Below, one piece after another: positions 43,043 through 53,365 of a stretch of 64,000 nucleotides of DNA. Position 1 is the first letter of the stretch. Each line of letters opens with the position of its first letter. Under the pieces are notes generated by a model. The model searched no databases, had not been told where the DNA came from, and saw nothing but the letters and a program-made list of their open reading frames with translations. Origin of the DNA: Ischnura elegans (taxonomy: Eukaryota > Arthropoda > Insecta > Odonata > Coenagrionidae); assembly GCF_921293095.1 (NCBI RefSeq), contig NC_060253.1, positions 83,489,992-83,553,991 on the forward strand, written 5' to 3'. Made by a program: the position numbers and the translations under genes.

Positions 43043-43763
43043 CATATGTAAACATGGGCGTACCCAACGAAGGCCAGGGGGAGCAGCTGTCCCCATAGAA
43101 GCAAAAATCGCAAAATGCTTTAAGCAAAATCAGTACTGAATTGGAACGAAAGTATTCAACAAATTTTCTTCAAACCAACGAAAAATGATATGTATTAGTA
43201 TAAGTTAAGTAACTGAAATAAAACTATTTTTTCAAGGAAATGATCTCATAAACTAATAGAGCGCTGTTATAATGTCCTTCATTCATCTTTTCCATGCTAA
43301 AATGTCTCAACTTGGCTTGCCCCCCCCCTCCTAGAACATGGCTTCCCCCCCTAGGCCATGGCTTTCCTCCCCCTAGACCATACCTTTTCACCCCCTCTAG
43401 GTAAAAAGAAGGGGTCATGGCAAGTATCTCGTAATTTTTTCCGCAAAAACCAGTTTATTGCGATCTCGGTAATCTTCAATAAAAATAATTAAACAAATCG
43501 TTTTATTTATAAGCCCAGTACAATGAAGCCTAGATTAACGTATTTACACTGAAAATACGCATTTTGAAAAGTCCTACGTGAGATTAAAAAGAAGGCGTGG
43601 AGCAAAATCCCACGATATTTCACAAAGGGTGAAGGGAGGGGTCCATAAAAAGGCAAAATTATTTTTGAAATATTCCTTATTACTAGTAGATTAACATAAC
43701 GGTGACGTTCCTAGAAAATGAATATTAAGACTGTCCCAACGGTCGTGTGTCATTTTTGACCCG
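43043..43763. mobile_element. 721-bp insertion nested in TIR element copy 2
   Basis: Defined by comparison with copy 1, where AAGAATGT joins directly to AATTTTAG. The insert starts CATATGTAAACATGGGCG and ends TTTTTGACCCG and includes C-rich blocks (43321-43380). Its ends are not inverted repeats, so its class is unknown. Confidence 0.6.
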
Positions 43764-44336
43764 TAATTTTAGTAACTTTGCATCGAGCAATATTCATAAA
43801 AATTGGCACACTTATGGGGAAAGGTCCTAAGTTTTGTTGAGTTTAAGGAAAATTTTTACAATTTTGACCTTTTGACCTCGCAATGTGGGTCCAAACCAAA
43901 AATTTTAATTTGCCTTATGTGGTTTTAATGTAAAAAATCGAGATTGAAAAATGTCTAAATTTCATTGACCAAAAATGTCAATTCTTGGGTTTTCGGACAC
44001 AAGAAACCCGAAAAAAACAATTAAATTTACGAAAATTCAACCGTTGACCCAGTAAGGTCACCGTCAAGGTCATAAGGGTGGCAAAAAGAATAGCATACCA
44101 ACAAAGGTGTCGATCCATGGATTTTATAGGGCACCCAAGTCATTGATATTGTCCAAATAACCGTATTATTCACTAATTCACCTCCAAGGTTAATACGGAG
44201 GTCAAAGGCCGTAGAGGTAAACGTCCGGCCATCGTGACACCCAGGTTTCGAACCATATGTTTTCAAGGGTGCCAAAGTCGATTTTTCAGTTAATAGATCC
44301 GTATTGTTGATTTGTTGACCACCGAGGTCCCAATGG

Positions 44337-44349
44337 GGGTCAAAGGTCA
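44337..44349 (+). promoter_or_regulatory. DR1-like motif in TIR element copy 2
   Basis: GGGTCAAAGGTCA, the same motif as at 34711-34723 in copy 1. A degenerate version (GGGTCAAAGGTGA) follows at 44478-44490. Confidence 0.4.
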
Positions 44350-46323
44350 TAGAGTTAAATGTCTGGCCATCATGACAACCAACGTGTCAAACCATAGGTT
44401 TTGAAGGGTCCCAAAGTCGGTTACGCAGTTCATTCATCCGTGCAACAATTTATTTTGACCTCCGAAAGTCATAATGGGGGTCAAAGGTGATAGAGATTTT
44501 AGTCGACCGCTTTGACTTTCTGACCGCTTTTGATTCAGATATTTTAAACTTCATTCGCTACTTCGATTACCAAATTTTATCTCCCTCGATAACTTCAATA
44601 GCATTTAAAAAAAGGTGATGGTTTGTTTTTAAACTCTAGCTAAATTTGAGGATTCTTTTTCAAAACTCTCTTCTACAATTCTAGGACATTAAGCCTGATA
44701 TAGAAAGTAGGAATTCATGGTGTGGTACAATTTAAAAATTCTATCTACAGCTGACGAAAGAGGTAACTAGCGTGTTTTACTGTAACCAAGTATTTTCTTA
44801 TACATGCGACTTCCGCATTTTCACAAAATTCGTTCAGCATTTGAAGACGCACAGTGTAATGTAGAAATAGAAATATATTTTAATGACAATATTTTCCACA
44901 TCTGCGGGCAACAAAACAGCAGCTGTTTGAACGGCCTTATGTATCATGTGCGCTGCAAAACCGATTTGATAACTTGTGATGTACAGACCTTAGATCTGAA
45001 GGAATGACTATAAAAAATAGAATGGAAATACATCCTTCTGCTAATGCTAGTTTCTTTTCTTCGTTTTCATAAATTGTTTTTACTTAAAATTTCCGTATTT
45101 TGGAGGAAGATAGAGCAGTATTTAAATATCTTTTATGGTCTTGCGTCTCCAAGTGCTTCGAAATATCATACTGCCGTGAAAAATAGAAATTTATCCGTTA
45201 CATTTCACACATTTGACAGAGTAATCGCGTCTGGATTTTTTTAATAAAATGAGATTCACTTCTTAGATGATCTTTGAATCCACATCCTCTTTTCTTACGT
45301 ATTGTGACAAGAATATAAAAAATTAAATTATGTCGTAAATTGTTTAAAGAATTTAATTGAAAACTCTGTAAGTACATACGTACAAAATTACATAAAAATA
45401 TTTAATAAGTTATTCAATATATTAAATATAATTGATTGTTATAAAGCAAATTTATTTTTAAAATTATTTTAATCCAATCCTCTCTTTCTTTCTAATTTTA
45501 AATATGTTAATAGGTATTATTTATTCCCAGAATTTTCCGTAGCGTACGTAAATCGTAGGTGTCACTTGCAAAGCCGGCGCTAGACCTTTTTCCACCATCG
45601 CAAAATATATATAACACGAGAGCTGTCTGCTAAGTAAAAAATTATGCATTTATGAAATAACTAAATTACTTACCTAAATAATATGAATGCTGATTTGTTG
45701 ACATCCCTTTTTAGTAGCGCTAGCGCGCAGCTCAATTTGCATCGCATAATTGACCGTTTAAAAATTACTATATGCGAAGGCGTTGCCGCGTTACTTCGTG
45801 GACGACCGGCAAATTCTTTGCACCATGACCCTTTTCCTCTCTAAAATTCCCCCGGTTACAACTTTTGTGCAAGATTTCATGTTTTTATAACGATGTTCCG
45901 AATGATGCTAGATCGCTAACGAGATAAGAAAAAAATCTGCGGAAGTTTACAAAGGGCTTTGTCTTCATTTTACTGCCACAATATTTTTTCGTCGCTGCCA
46001 ATGACGAAAAATGCCACTGTTCATTAATTGTAAATTCATCAATCCAACCATGGCTGAGAGAATACTTCTCGTACATAACGCAATATATATTAGTACTTTT
46101 AATTGAAAAATCGCGAAGAAAATGGTCAAAATACCGCAGTGATACAGTGAATCCCCATTCGTTGCCATGCGCTACGACGATGAGCGTCCCAACCGTTACG
46201 TCACGCCCCTTTAAAAGTGGGTGGGGAAGGAAGGGAGCGGAGGGGAGATGTTGGCCACACGGCGAGACATGGGTAGGGGTGGGGAATGGCGGGTCTAGTT
46301 CTTATATGGTCTAAGCAATGCTC

Positions 46324-47600
46324 TATGCTTCAGGCCGAATTTCGCATTTCGATTCTCATCGTTAAAGACCATTTCCTCATTTTTGCGTTGCCGCGCTGCA
46401 TACGTTCGATCACCGCTCGTTTCAGTTTTCGGGGTCCTTGAGGCTTCGCATCTCAAGACTTAAACTTTTTATTCAATCGCACAAATATTTTAAATGCATG
46501 ACATATTTCGCCATTGTTGGAACGCTAAAGCAGGCTTCCTTTACCAAATATGTTAATAGGAAACAAATCATTCTCCAGCGGTCCCAGAGAGTTGAGGAGC
46601 GAGCGAAAACGCGGGAACTGTGATGTTGAACTCCCGTGTAATGTGTTGAATTTAAATGAGTTAGGGAAACCAGTAAATAGCATATTTACAATATCTGGAG
46701 ATAAAGCTGTTGGAATCTTGTGCAGTAGTTGGTTGAACTAGTTAAAGCTATTGTCTCCTCATTCTGTTGTGGCAAGATCATTTGAAGACTTTTGGACTTG
46801 CCCAGAGGCGGATAGATAAGGTATGCTTCTGCCGCTATTCAGTGGTGTCTGCCGTTTTTCGTTGTATGATATTAACTGCGTTGTTTAACTCTCGGAGTTC
46901 CACTTTCGTTTCCTATTCGTTGCTTAATCGTTGTAACCTGGGCTGTACACTGGGGGATGTATGGCACAGATTTTTTGGTATTTTCCCCCACCTAATATAT
47001 AATGATTGTTGTTATTCACGCTATCGGTAACTTAGGTTTCCAATGGCAGGAAGGGTCCAAGTGGGTTTTAGACACTGTTTGATGTTCTAGCACATGGTGT
47101 GAGGAATATGGAATGAAAATACTTAACTATGGAAAACCATGTAAGTAACGTGGTTTTGTTAAGTATCACAAGTAATTATAGTGAGGCTGAATATAAAGGT
47201 AATAAGGGTATAAACATGAGCTGGTGGGGCATTTGAACGATTTGGTCAGCTTATTAGAGGAAAACGACAAAGAAATCATTATATCAGGAAGAGAATAGCT
47301 TACATTAGCCATTGAGTCAGGCAGCGGATGTGCAGGTGAAACAATAATGAGGTTATCATTATTTAAGAGTGTGAAGAAAATCAAGCAAACATTCTGACTT
47401 GGATTATGGCACTTAGCGGGAAATAGCATGAGCAAAGATGGAAAGGAGTTGATTGAAATTTGTAGGCAAAATTGTAGGCATGGAGCAGATTGGAGAAGGT
47501 GAAGTGGACAGAGAGGTAAAGACATGAAATTATGCTTGACATGGTGGGTGGTGAGAGGAACCTTGAGATTCAGAGGAGATGGTAGATCTTGATGGAGCTA
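46324..47600. other. Intergenic DNA beyond the TIR element
   Basis: The first 150 bp are the displaced upstream flank of GPATCH4. Short open frames follow (46438-46741, 47166-47525) with no recognisable domain. The far part may belong to the piggyBac-like element that follows. Confidence 0.35.
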
Positions 47601-49700
47601 GTGCTAAATGGAAAGAGGATTCTAAAACCATGTTAGCCCTCCAGCTGCAGCAAACTTACATCTACAAGTGTACCTCTGACTATGGGAAAAACAATTTTGA
47701 ACGTTCAACCCTTTTCTTCTGATGAGGAATTTGAAGACATAGATTCTGCTTTGGAAAGCAAAGAAGAAAGGCCTGATACCCCCATGCAAGGCACATACTG
47801 CCAGCGCCTTTGCCTTCACCATTCATCTGGGGCCCTTCTACTACACCCAATTCTTTGGATAGTTCCGTTAGGCAGTCTCATCTCTTATTATGGCCATTGA
47901 TGCAGATCCTTTTTAGTTCTATTCCTTTCACTGTGGATCCCCGACTGAAAGAAGAATTGCTCTCCCTAACACCCTGAGGGTATTTTGACCTGGTGTTTGG
48001 CGAAGAATTTCGTAAACTCATTCTCCATAGAACTGAAAATTTTGCTGAGAACTTTCATCTGGAAAATCCCTTGGAAAACGAAGCATGAATTGCTTTCTGG
48101 AAAACATTACAAAAGGAGGAATTTCATGTATGGCTTGGGTTGCTTTTCAATTTGGGGCATATTCGGATAAATAGTTGAGAGAGCTATTGGAGGACCAGCA
48201 AGCTCCACTACATTGGCATTTTCACAGAAAAAAATGAGGGGAGATTGCTTTCTCATCATCTTTTAATCTTTTGCGTTTCAATGAGAATGCCGGGACAAAT
48301 AACCCCGAGCCATCTGACAGGCTTTATAAAATTCACCAGTGTGGATCTTTTCCAAAAAATCTAATTAGAAGAATTGATTATCCCAATAGGAGCCCCTCCT
48401 AGGAAGAATCAATGCTCCTTTGATGCTGCTTACTTTTTTCAGCTGTATATCCAAAGGAAGTGTCTAGGATAAATATTTATATTCACTGTGCCATCAGGTT
48501 TCGTTCATCGGATGATGATAAAGACTGGAGCTGGAAATAAGGATGTTAGTGGGGAAGGTAGTGCATTCCTTTTGAATGTCTTCAGAAATGAGGGACATTC
48601 CATTAATGATGACAATTTTTGTCATGGCGTGGAACCTTCACAGCAGGACTCCCCAGGATAAAAAAACCAGTACTACAGCAATGCCTAGGTCATACTGGGG
48701 CAACTACCTGAAGTGCTAAAAAAAAATTGCTTAAGGGAGAAGAATTCCATCAGTGGCCAGATGATTGTATGTGTCTTGAAATGGTATGATATAAGAGAGG
48801 TCATGGTTTTGAGCACACAATTTGGTACAGAAATGGTTGAGGTGTCTGGAAGGCGTCATGCTGAGAAACCTCTAATGGTGGTCCAATGTACTCGCTGTGC
48901 CGGTGGCATGTATCATTTCGATTAATACATGTATAATGCATTTTCCAGTACTGCACTCTCAAATGGTACTATAAAGTATCAGCATTTTTAAGATAATGTT
49001 GTTATATAGCTGCAGTGGCATAGCCAGGGGCGGGGGTCCGGACTCCCCCAAAATATAAAAACAATTATTTTTCTTCATAAAAGAAACTAAATATTGACAT
49101 CATGAATTTACAAAATATTTCTTTAACAAATAAGTTTATTCAGTAATGAAAAGTGTTAAAATTAGTTAAAAACCCTCTACTTAGTACCATGTTTTTCAAA
49201 AATTTCCCCCTTGGTTTTAGACCCCCCCACCGAACGAAATTTCTGGCTATGTCACTGTATAGCTGCCTTTCATGTAATAAATACAATGGGGAAATAGGGA
49301 TTTGCATGACTTCAGGCATGAAGTTATCCCGTCACTTCTTGGTGCAGGTAGTGAAGAAAGACTTCTGGCATCTAAGACCCATCCCAAACATTTGCCCTCA
49401 TGTACCCCACTCTCTGAAAGTACTTGCTAGGAAACACAGGATTCAGACAGAGGTGCAGAGTGCCACAGTGAATGTAGAAGGAATATGGTGACACACATGT
49501 GCAAATATAGCAAGGGTGGGCCTGGTATTTTTATTGATTGCTTTCTCTTGTATCGCCACAACTAATGGGAGCACTAAAAATCCTATGGAAGTCAATTCTT
49601 TTTGTGACATACAATTATTTGGATGAATAAAAAAATGCAAATCATTTCTTAATTTTCTTTTCTTGTGATATCAAAAGTATGTGTAAAAAGATGGCTCATC
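47600..49700 (+). pseudogene. Decayed piggyBac-like transposase
   Basis: Approximate limits. Traces in order: an acidic N-terminal stretch (SSDEEFEDIDSALES, about 47711-47760), central segments, then VCVLKWYDIREVMVLST and KPLMVVQCTRCAGGMYHFD (48755-48924), which resembles the piggyBac block VxxWxDxRxVxxLST..KPxxVxxYNxxMGGVDxxD. A C-terminal Cys-rich piece near 49450-49530 resembles the piggyBac zinc ribbon. The reading frame is interrupted by several stops and frame changes and by a 245-bp hAT MITE. Terminal repeats were not found. The conserved Val-Asp of MGGVD reads Met-Tyr here, so a catalytic Asp region is lost. Confidence 0.7.
49013..49257. mobile_element. hAT MITE, 245 bp, nested in the piggyBac pseudogene
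   Basis: Ends CAGTGGCATAGCCAG and CTGGCTATGTCACTG (inverted, one mismatch). Perfect 8-bp target duplication TATAGCTG (49005-49012 and 49258-49265). CAGTG-type termini and 8-bp duplication fit hAT. A decayed relative is at about 1288-1474. Confidence 0.9.
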
Positions 49701-50229
49701 ACATCATCCAATAAAATTTTTACCTCAAAAGCTAATAGTGATTCAGTCATTTTTTTCATTTAAGGATTGCAGTATGTCACAGATTTGGCAGGAAAGTGAA
49801 GACCTAGACAATGATGGACGAGCTGTAGATGCTTGACCGTATAGAGTTAAAAGCTGTCAAAGCTTCATGTGACCCACAAAGTGAGAAGGCTGGGGAATTG
49901 TTTGATAGAGAATGTGGATTTTTGGGGCATTCCGCTGCACGTTTGATGGCCACAATGATGGGAACTTGGATGTTATAGATTCCCTCTTTTTGTATTAACT
50001 ATATGAACGATTTGTGAAGTTAAACATTACTTAGTTCTGTGAAGGTAAAGCATTCCTGCCAGATACTGCTGCAGAAGATTCATCATGGAGAACATGAATA
50101 TATTATGAATGAAAAACTCCAGAGCTTTGATTAGATGCTAAGGGATAGTTCACCTGGGCTTTTAAATGACGATTGAAAGACCTGGTTACCAATAGGATCG
50201 GTGAACAGGGAGAGTGAGTTGTGTTTATC
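49701..50229. other. Intergenic DNA, nothing recognised
   Basis: No gene, repeat or notable structure identified. Confidence 0.4.
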
Positions 50230-50620
50230 ATCCAACGTTTGGAAATTTTATAATGTACTTCTGCTGGCTCCTGGATGTTGCTGTACTGGTACTAGGCATA
50301 TATAAAACAACAGAAGAAGGGTAAACATTTCATCCCAGCTTTTAATTGTGCATAGTAATTTGAAAAACCTTCTCTTATCAACCTTCTTTAACTTTTTCAG
50401 GATCTCAAATGGAATGTTTTCCACACCAACAACTCTCCTTGCCTTCATATTCTATCTGGCTCCTTTTTTCCCATCTAAAATCTAGGTCTGAGATTTTCTT
50501 AATCTTCAGGACTTTCTTCTTTAATGTTCAATCTTTCTGGACTTTTCAATCATTCAACTCTTTCACATGTTCCTTCCACCTAACAAAGTACAGAATTTGT
50601 CACTACCTCAAATAAAATAC
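50230..50620 (-). mobile_element. RTE-like LINE fragment
   Basis: Minus-strand translation near 50310-50450 reads KARRVVGVENIPFEILKKL.., matching the KAxGxDxIPAEILK motif of non-LTR reverse transcriptases, with degraded upstream sequence in shifting frames. Probably the same broad family as 32740-33070. Confidence 0.6.
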
Positions 50621-51024
50621 AGATATCATTCCAGTGTCCATGAAGAAATAACTGGTTTTGGCATTTTTTATTCCCCATTTTGACTATTCTGATATAGTCT
50701 TTCTAGATATGCCATTTATGCCGTCAGCAAACTTCAGCACTGTTTCAACATATGTATATGGCTTATTTTTAATCCACAATTATCTGATCGTGTGACTCTT
50801 CCATAAACAATCTCTACTAGCTAAAACCTAGTTTGCCATGAGTGCCTCCACTTCGTTTCTACTCTATCAAATTCTACATACTGAAATACCAGTGTAATTA
50901 AATGGTGAGTTTTAAACACATTGGTGGGTATACACCAGAAATACTGAGGAAATGAAAAACATGTGATACCTTACCACTGAATATAGTCTGAGGTTTTTTT
51001 CATTTTCATTACCTTACCACTGGA
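50621..51024. other. Intergenic DNA before the LINE
   Basis: Nothing recognised. The 12-mer ACCTTACCACTG occurs at about 50970 and again near 51012, close to the LINE's 5' edge; it may be a chance repeat. Confidence 0.3.
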
Positions 51025-51605
51025 CAGTCATATTCAATAAATTGCTCATTTTTCCCCTCTCACTGGAAATTAAGCTACATTACACCAATATTTAAGACTG
51101 GTGATAAAGCTGAAATTAGTAATTACCGACCTGTAGTTACCCTCTCCTGTGTACCTAAAATAATGGAGAAAATTCTGGTTTCTCGAATAACTCCTCATTT
51201 TAAACATATTATAGTCCTACAGCGGCATGGATTTATGCGTGGTCGATTAACCTCAATAATGTAGTGGTGCTGCTAGATTTTATAGTTTGGTTTGGAGTCT
51301 AATTATCAAACTCATGTGATTTACACTGTCTTCAGTAAGGCTTTTGATCGTGTGAAGCACAAGTTACTAATACCCAAATTATATTCCTTAGGTATTCATG
51401 ATAAGCTCTTAAGCTGGTTTGAGAGCTACCTAAATTCAAGATCTCTGATGGTTCGTGTTAATCATGATTTCTCTGGACCCTTTCCCCGTCTATCTGGTGT
51501 ACCTCAGGGTAGTCATTTTGGACCTTTACTATTTTGTCTTTTTATTAATGATGTTTATAATATATATGATGATGTTGACTTCTTGCTGATGACTTAAAGA
51601 TTTAT

Positions 51606-52243
51606 CAGGGTTCCCACTCTAACTACATTATAAAATTCATGGTTTTTTCCAGGTTTTCACGGTCTAAATGTCATAAAATTCACGGTTTGTAGATAGGGCA
51701 TTTTAGGCAGAAATATTGATCACGTTACAATCATCGGCCGCACGTTAACTGAAAATGTAACGAACGCGACAGATGCCTTGAATGCAAACGCAGCAATGAC
51801 AGTGCTATCTCTCATGACGTCACATATCGTTAGCAAAATTCATGTCCGTCTAAAAGGGTGTGAGTGGGAATATGAAGAGACCAGGGTGGTAGGAAAGTGA
51901 AGAAGTGCCTGATTTTTTGCCAGGGTTAACGTCTTCCAATCGCAGGCTTAAGGTCAATGTGCTGTCATGGCACACATGGACCAATTAATAGTTGCGCTTT
52001 CGAATACACGTGTGCAGGTAAATGCGTGGACAGTGCCTGCACGTGAATGACCTTGATGCATGATTAAATAAAATACAGTTTTTTTTTTCTTTTAACCCGT
52101 CTATCGTAGTTCTACAATCAAGTTTGAGAGATTTTTAAGGTTTTATGACGAAATTCCCGGCTATTTCCAGGTTTTTTCACGGTAGACGAAATTCACGGCT
52201 TATTCACGGTTTTTAAGGTTTTCACGGTTGAGTGGGAACCCTG
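51606..52243. mobile_element. hAT-like non-autonomous element, 638 bp, nested in the LINE
   Basis: Ends CAGGGTTCCCACT and AGTGGGAACCCTG, perfect 12-13 bp inverted repeat. The LINE target TTTAT is duplicated (51601-51605 and 52244-52248), and removing the element and one TTTAT restores the LINE sequence GATTTATAAGC. The same family is at 7251-7845 in opposite orientation. The 5-bp duplication is unusual for hAT, where 8 bp is normal; hAT5-type groups with shorter duplications are known. Confidence 0.85.
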
Positions 52244-52395
52244 TTTATAAGCATATTGCTTCTCTGCAGGATTCTCTTGTGTTACAGAAAAACATCAACC
52301 AACTAGTGGAAATGATTTATCATTCAATGTACCAAAATGTAGTGTAATGACTTTCCATCACTCTTGCATGCCCTACTTTCATGAGTATACCATTA

Positions 52396-52548
52396 CCGTA
52401 TATGTCTAAATATAGTCCCCCCTTTTTTTCCAAAAATGTCCGTGGTAAAAGTTAAGGGGGGGACAACATTCAAACGCATTTTTTTAATTATACCCTAAAA
52501 CTGAAGTCTCAAAATTAGGGGGGGGGGACTATATTCGGAGAAATACGG
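52396..52548. mobile_element. Tc1/mariner-type MITE, 153 bp, nested in the LINE
   Basis: Ends CCGTATATGTCTAAATATAG.. and (reverse complement) CCGTATTTCTCCGAATATAG.., both followed by runs of C, flanked by TA (52394-52395 and 52549-52550). No coding capacity. TA duplication and CCGTAT termini fit Tc1/mariner or pogo-type MITEs; a 2-bp AT duplication with one more terminal base is an alternative reading. Confidence 0.75.
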
Positions 52549-53365
52549 TAATTCCACTGTATTAGGTAGACCAACTGCAGTTTGTGTTTAGGTGTTTGGC
52601 TTGATAGCCAGCTGTCATTTAAGGTGCATCTAGAGCAAACTGCCTGCAATGCCTTAAAGAATCTAGGATTCATAAAGAGAGTCTGTCAAAATTTAACAAC
52701 GTTCATGCTTTAAGGGCTATTTATATAGCTCTGGTACGCTCAAAATTAGAATACTCTGTTGTTAACTGGTCGCTTATTATAACAAAGACTCAATCCAGCT
52801 TGAACGGGTCCAAAATAAATTCTCAAATTTATTAATTACAAATTAGGAATATTGCAGTCTGATTACAATGCTTCAGATCGTACAACGTTCTTCCATTGAT
52901 GCTCTTTTCCTTTACAAAATTATTAATTCTTTTATTGATTGTTCCCCTCTTCTTTCTTAAGTAAATTTTGATGCTCCCCGCCATAGTTCTAGAAATCCAC
53001 ACCCATTTGTTGTTAATTACTGCAGAACTAATTATGCCTTTACTCCCCAATATCCAGAATGATGAGGAATTTTAACAAACTCTGCCAAAGCTTTGATCAC
53101 TCTATGTCTCTTTCTATATTTCAAAGTCAATTGTGGCAAAGTAGAACTCAATTTAAAAATTCTACTTTGGGAACATATTTATTCCTTAAATTTTATATTA
53201 TTCTATCTACCTGCATATTTTATCCATTTATGTGCAATTCTGTTTAGACTTTTTAAAATTTATTTTTATGGGTTTATTGTATGTGTGTTCATTATTTTCT
53301 ATTATCTGTGAAATTATTTGTAAGGCTATGGTTAATGGGTTATCCCGTAAATAAATGAAATTAAT

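Larger units (their letters stand above)
42715..46315 (+). mobile_element. Unknown TIR element, copy 2, 3601 bp with a nested insertion
   Basis: Same family and orientation as 33678-36606. The 8-bp target duplication CAATGCTC is perfect (42707-42714 and 46316-46323). A 721-bp block (43043-43763) absent from copy 1 is a later insertion. Copy 1 has a short AT-rich expansion (about 35425-35490) absent here. The restored target is a palindrome (ATAGAGC-AAT-GCTCTAT). Both copies remain highly similar, suggesting fairly recent activity. No transposase recognised. Confidence 0.88.
51025..53365 (+). mobile_element. 5'-truncated Jockey/CR1-like LINE with two nested insertions
   Basis: Reverse-transcriptase traces: ISNYRPVVTLSCVPKIMEKI (about 51116-51175), FSKAFDRVKHKLLIPKL (51330-51381), LSGVPQGSHFGPLLF (the PQG box, 51490-51535), and LADDLKIY (the catalytic YADD box, in a shifted frame near 51577-51605). 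Downstream KLEYSVVNWSLI and the 3' end near 53365 (GTAAATAAATGAAATTAA) follow. Frames carry stops and frameshifts, so it is inactive. It is interrupted by 51606-52243 and 52396-52548. Confidence 0.8.

Noticed and set aside
47166-47525. 119-residue minus-strand frame
   Set aside because: No domain recognised, low-complexity Ser/Leu/Pro composition, and it lies in an area probably derived from transposon DNA.
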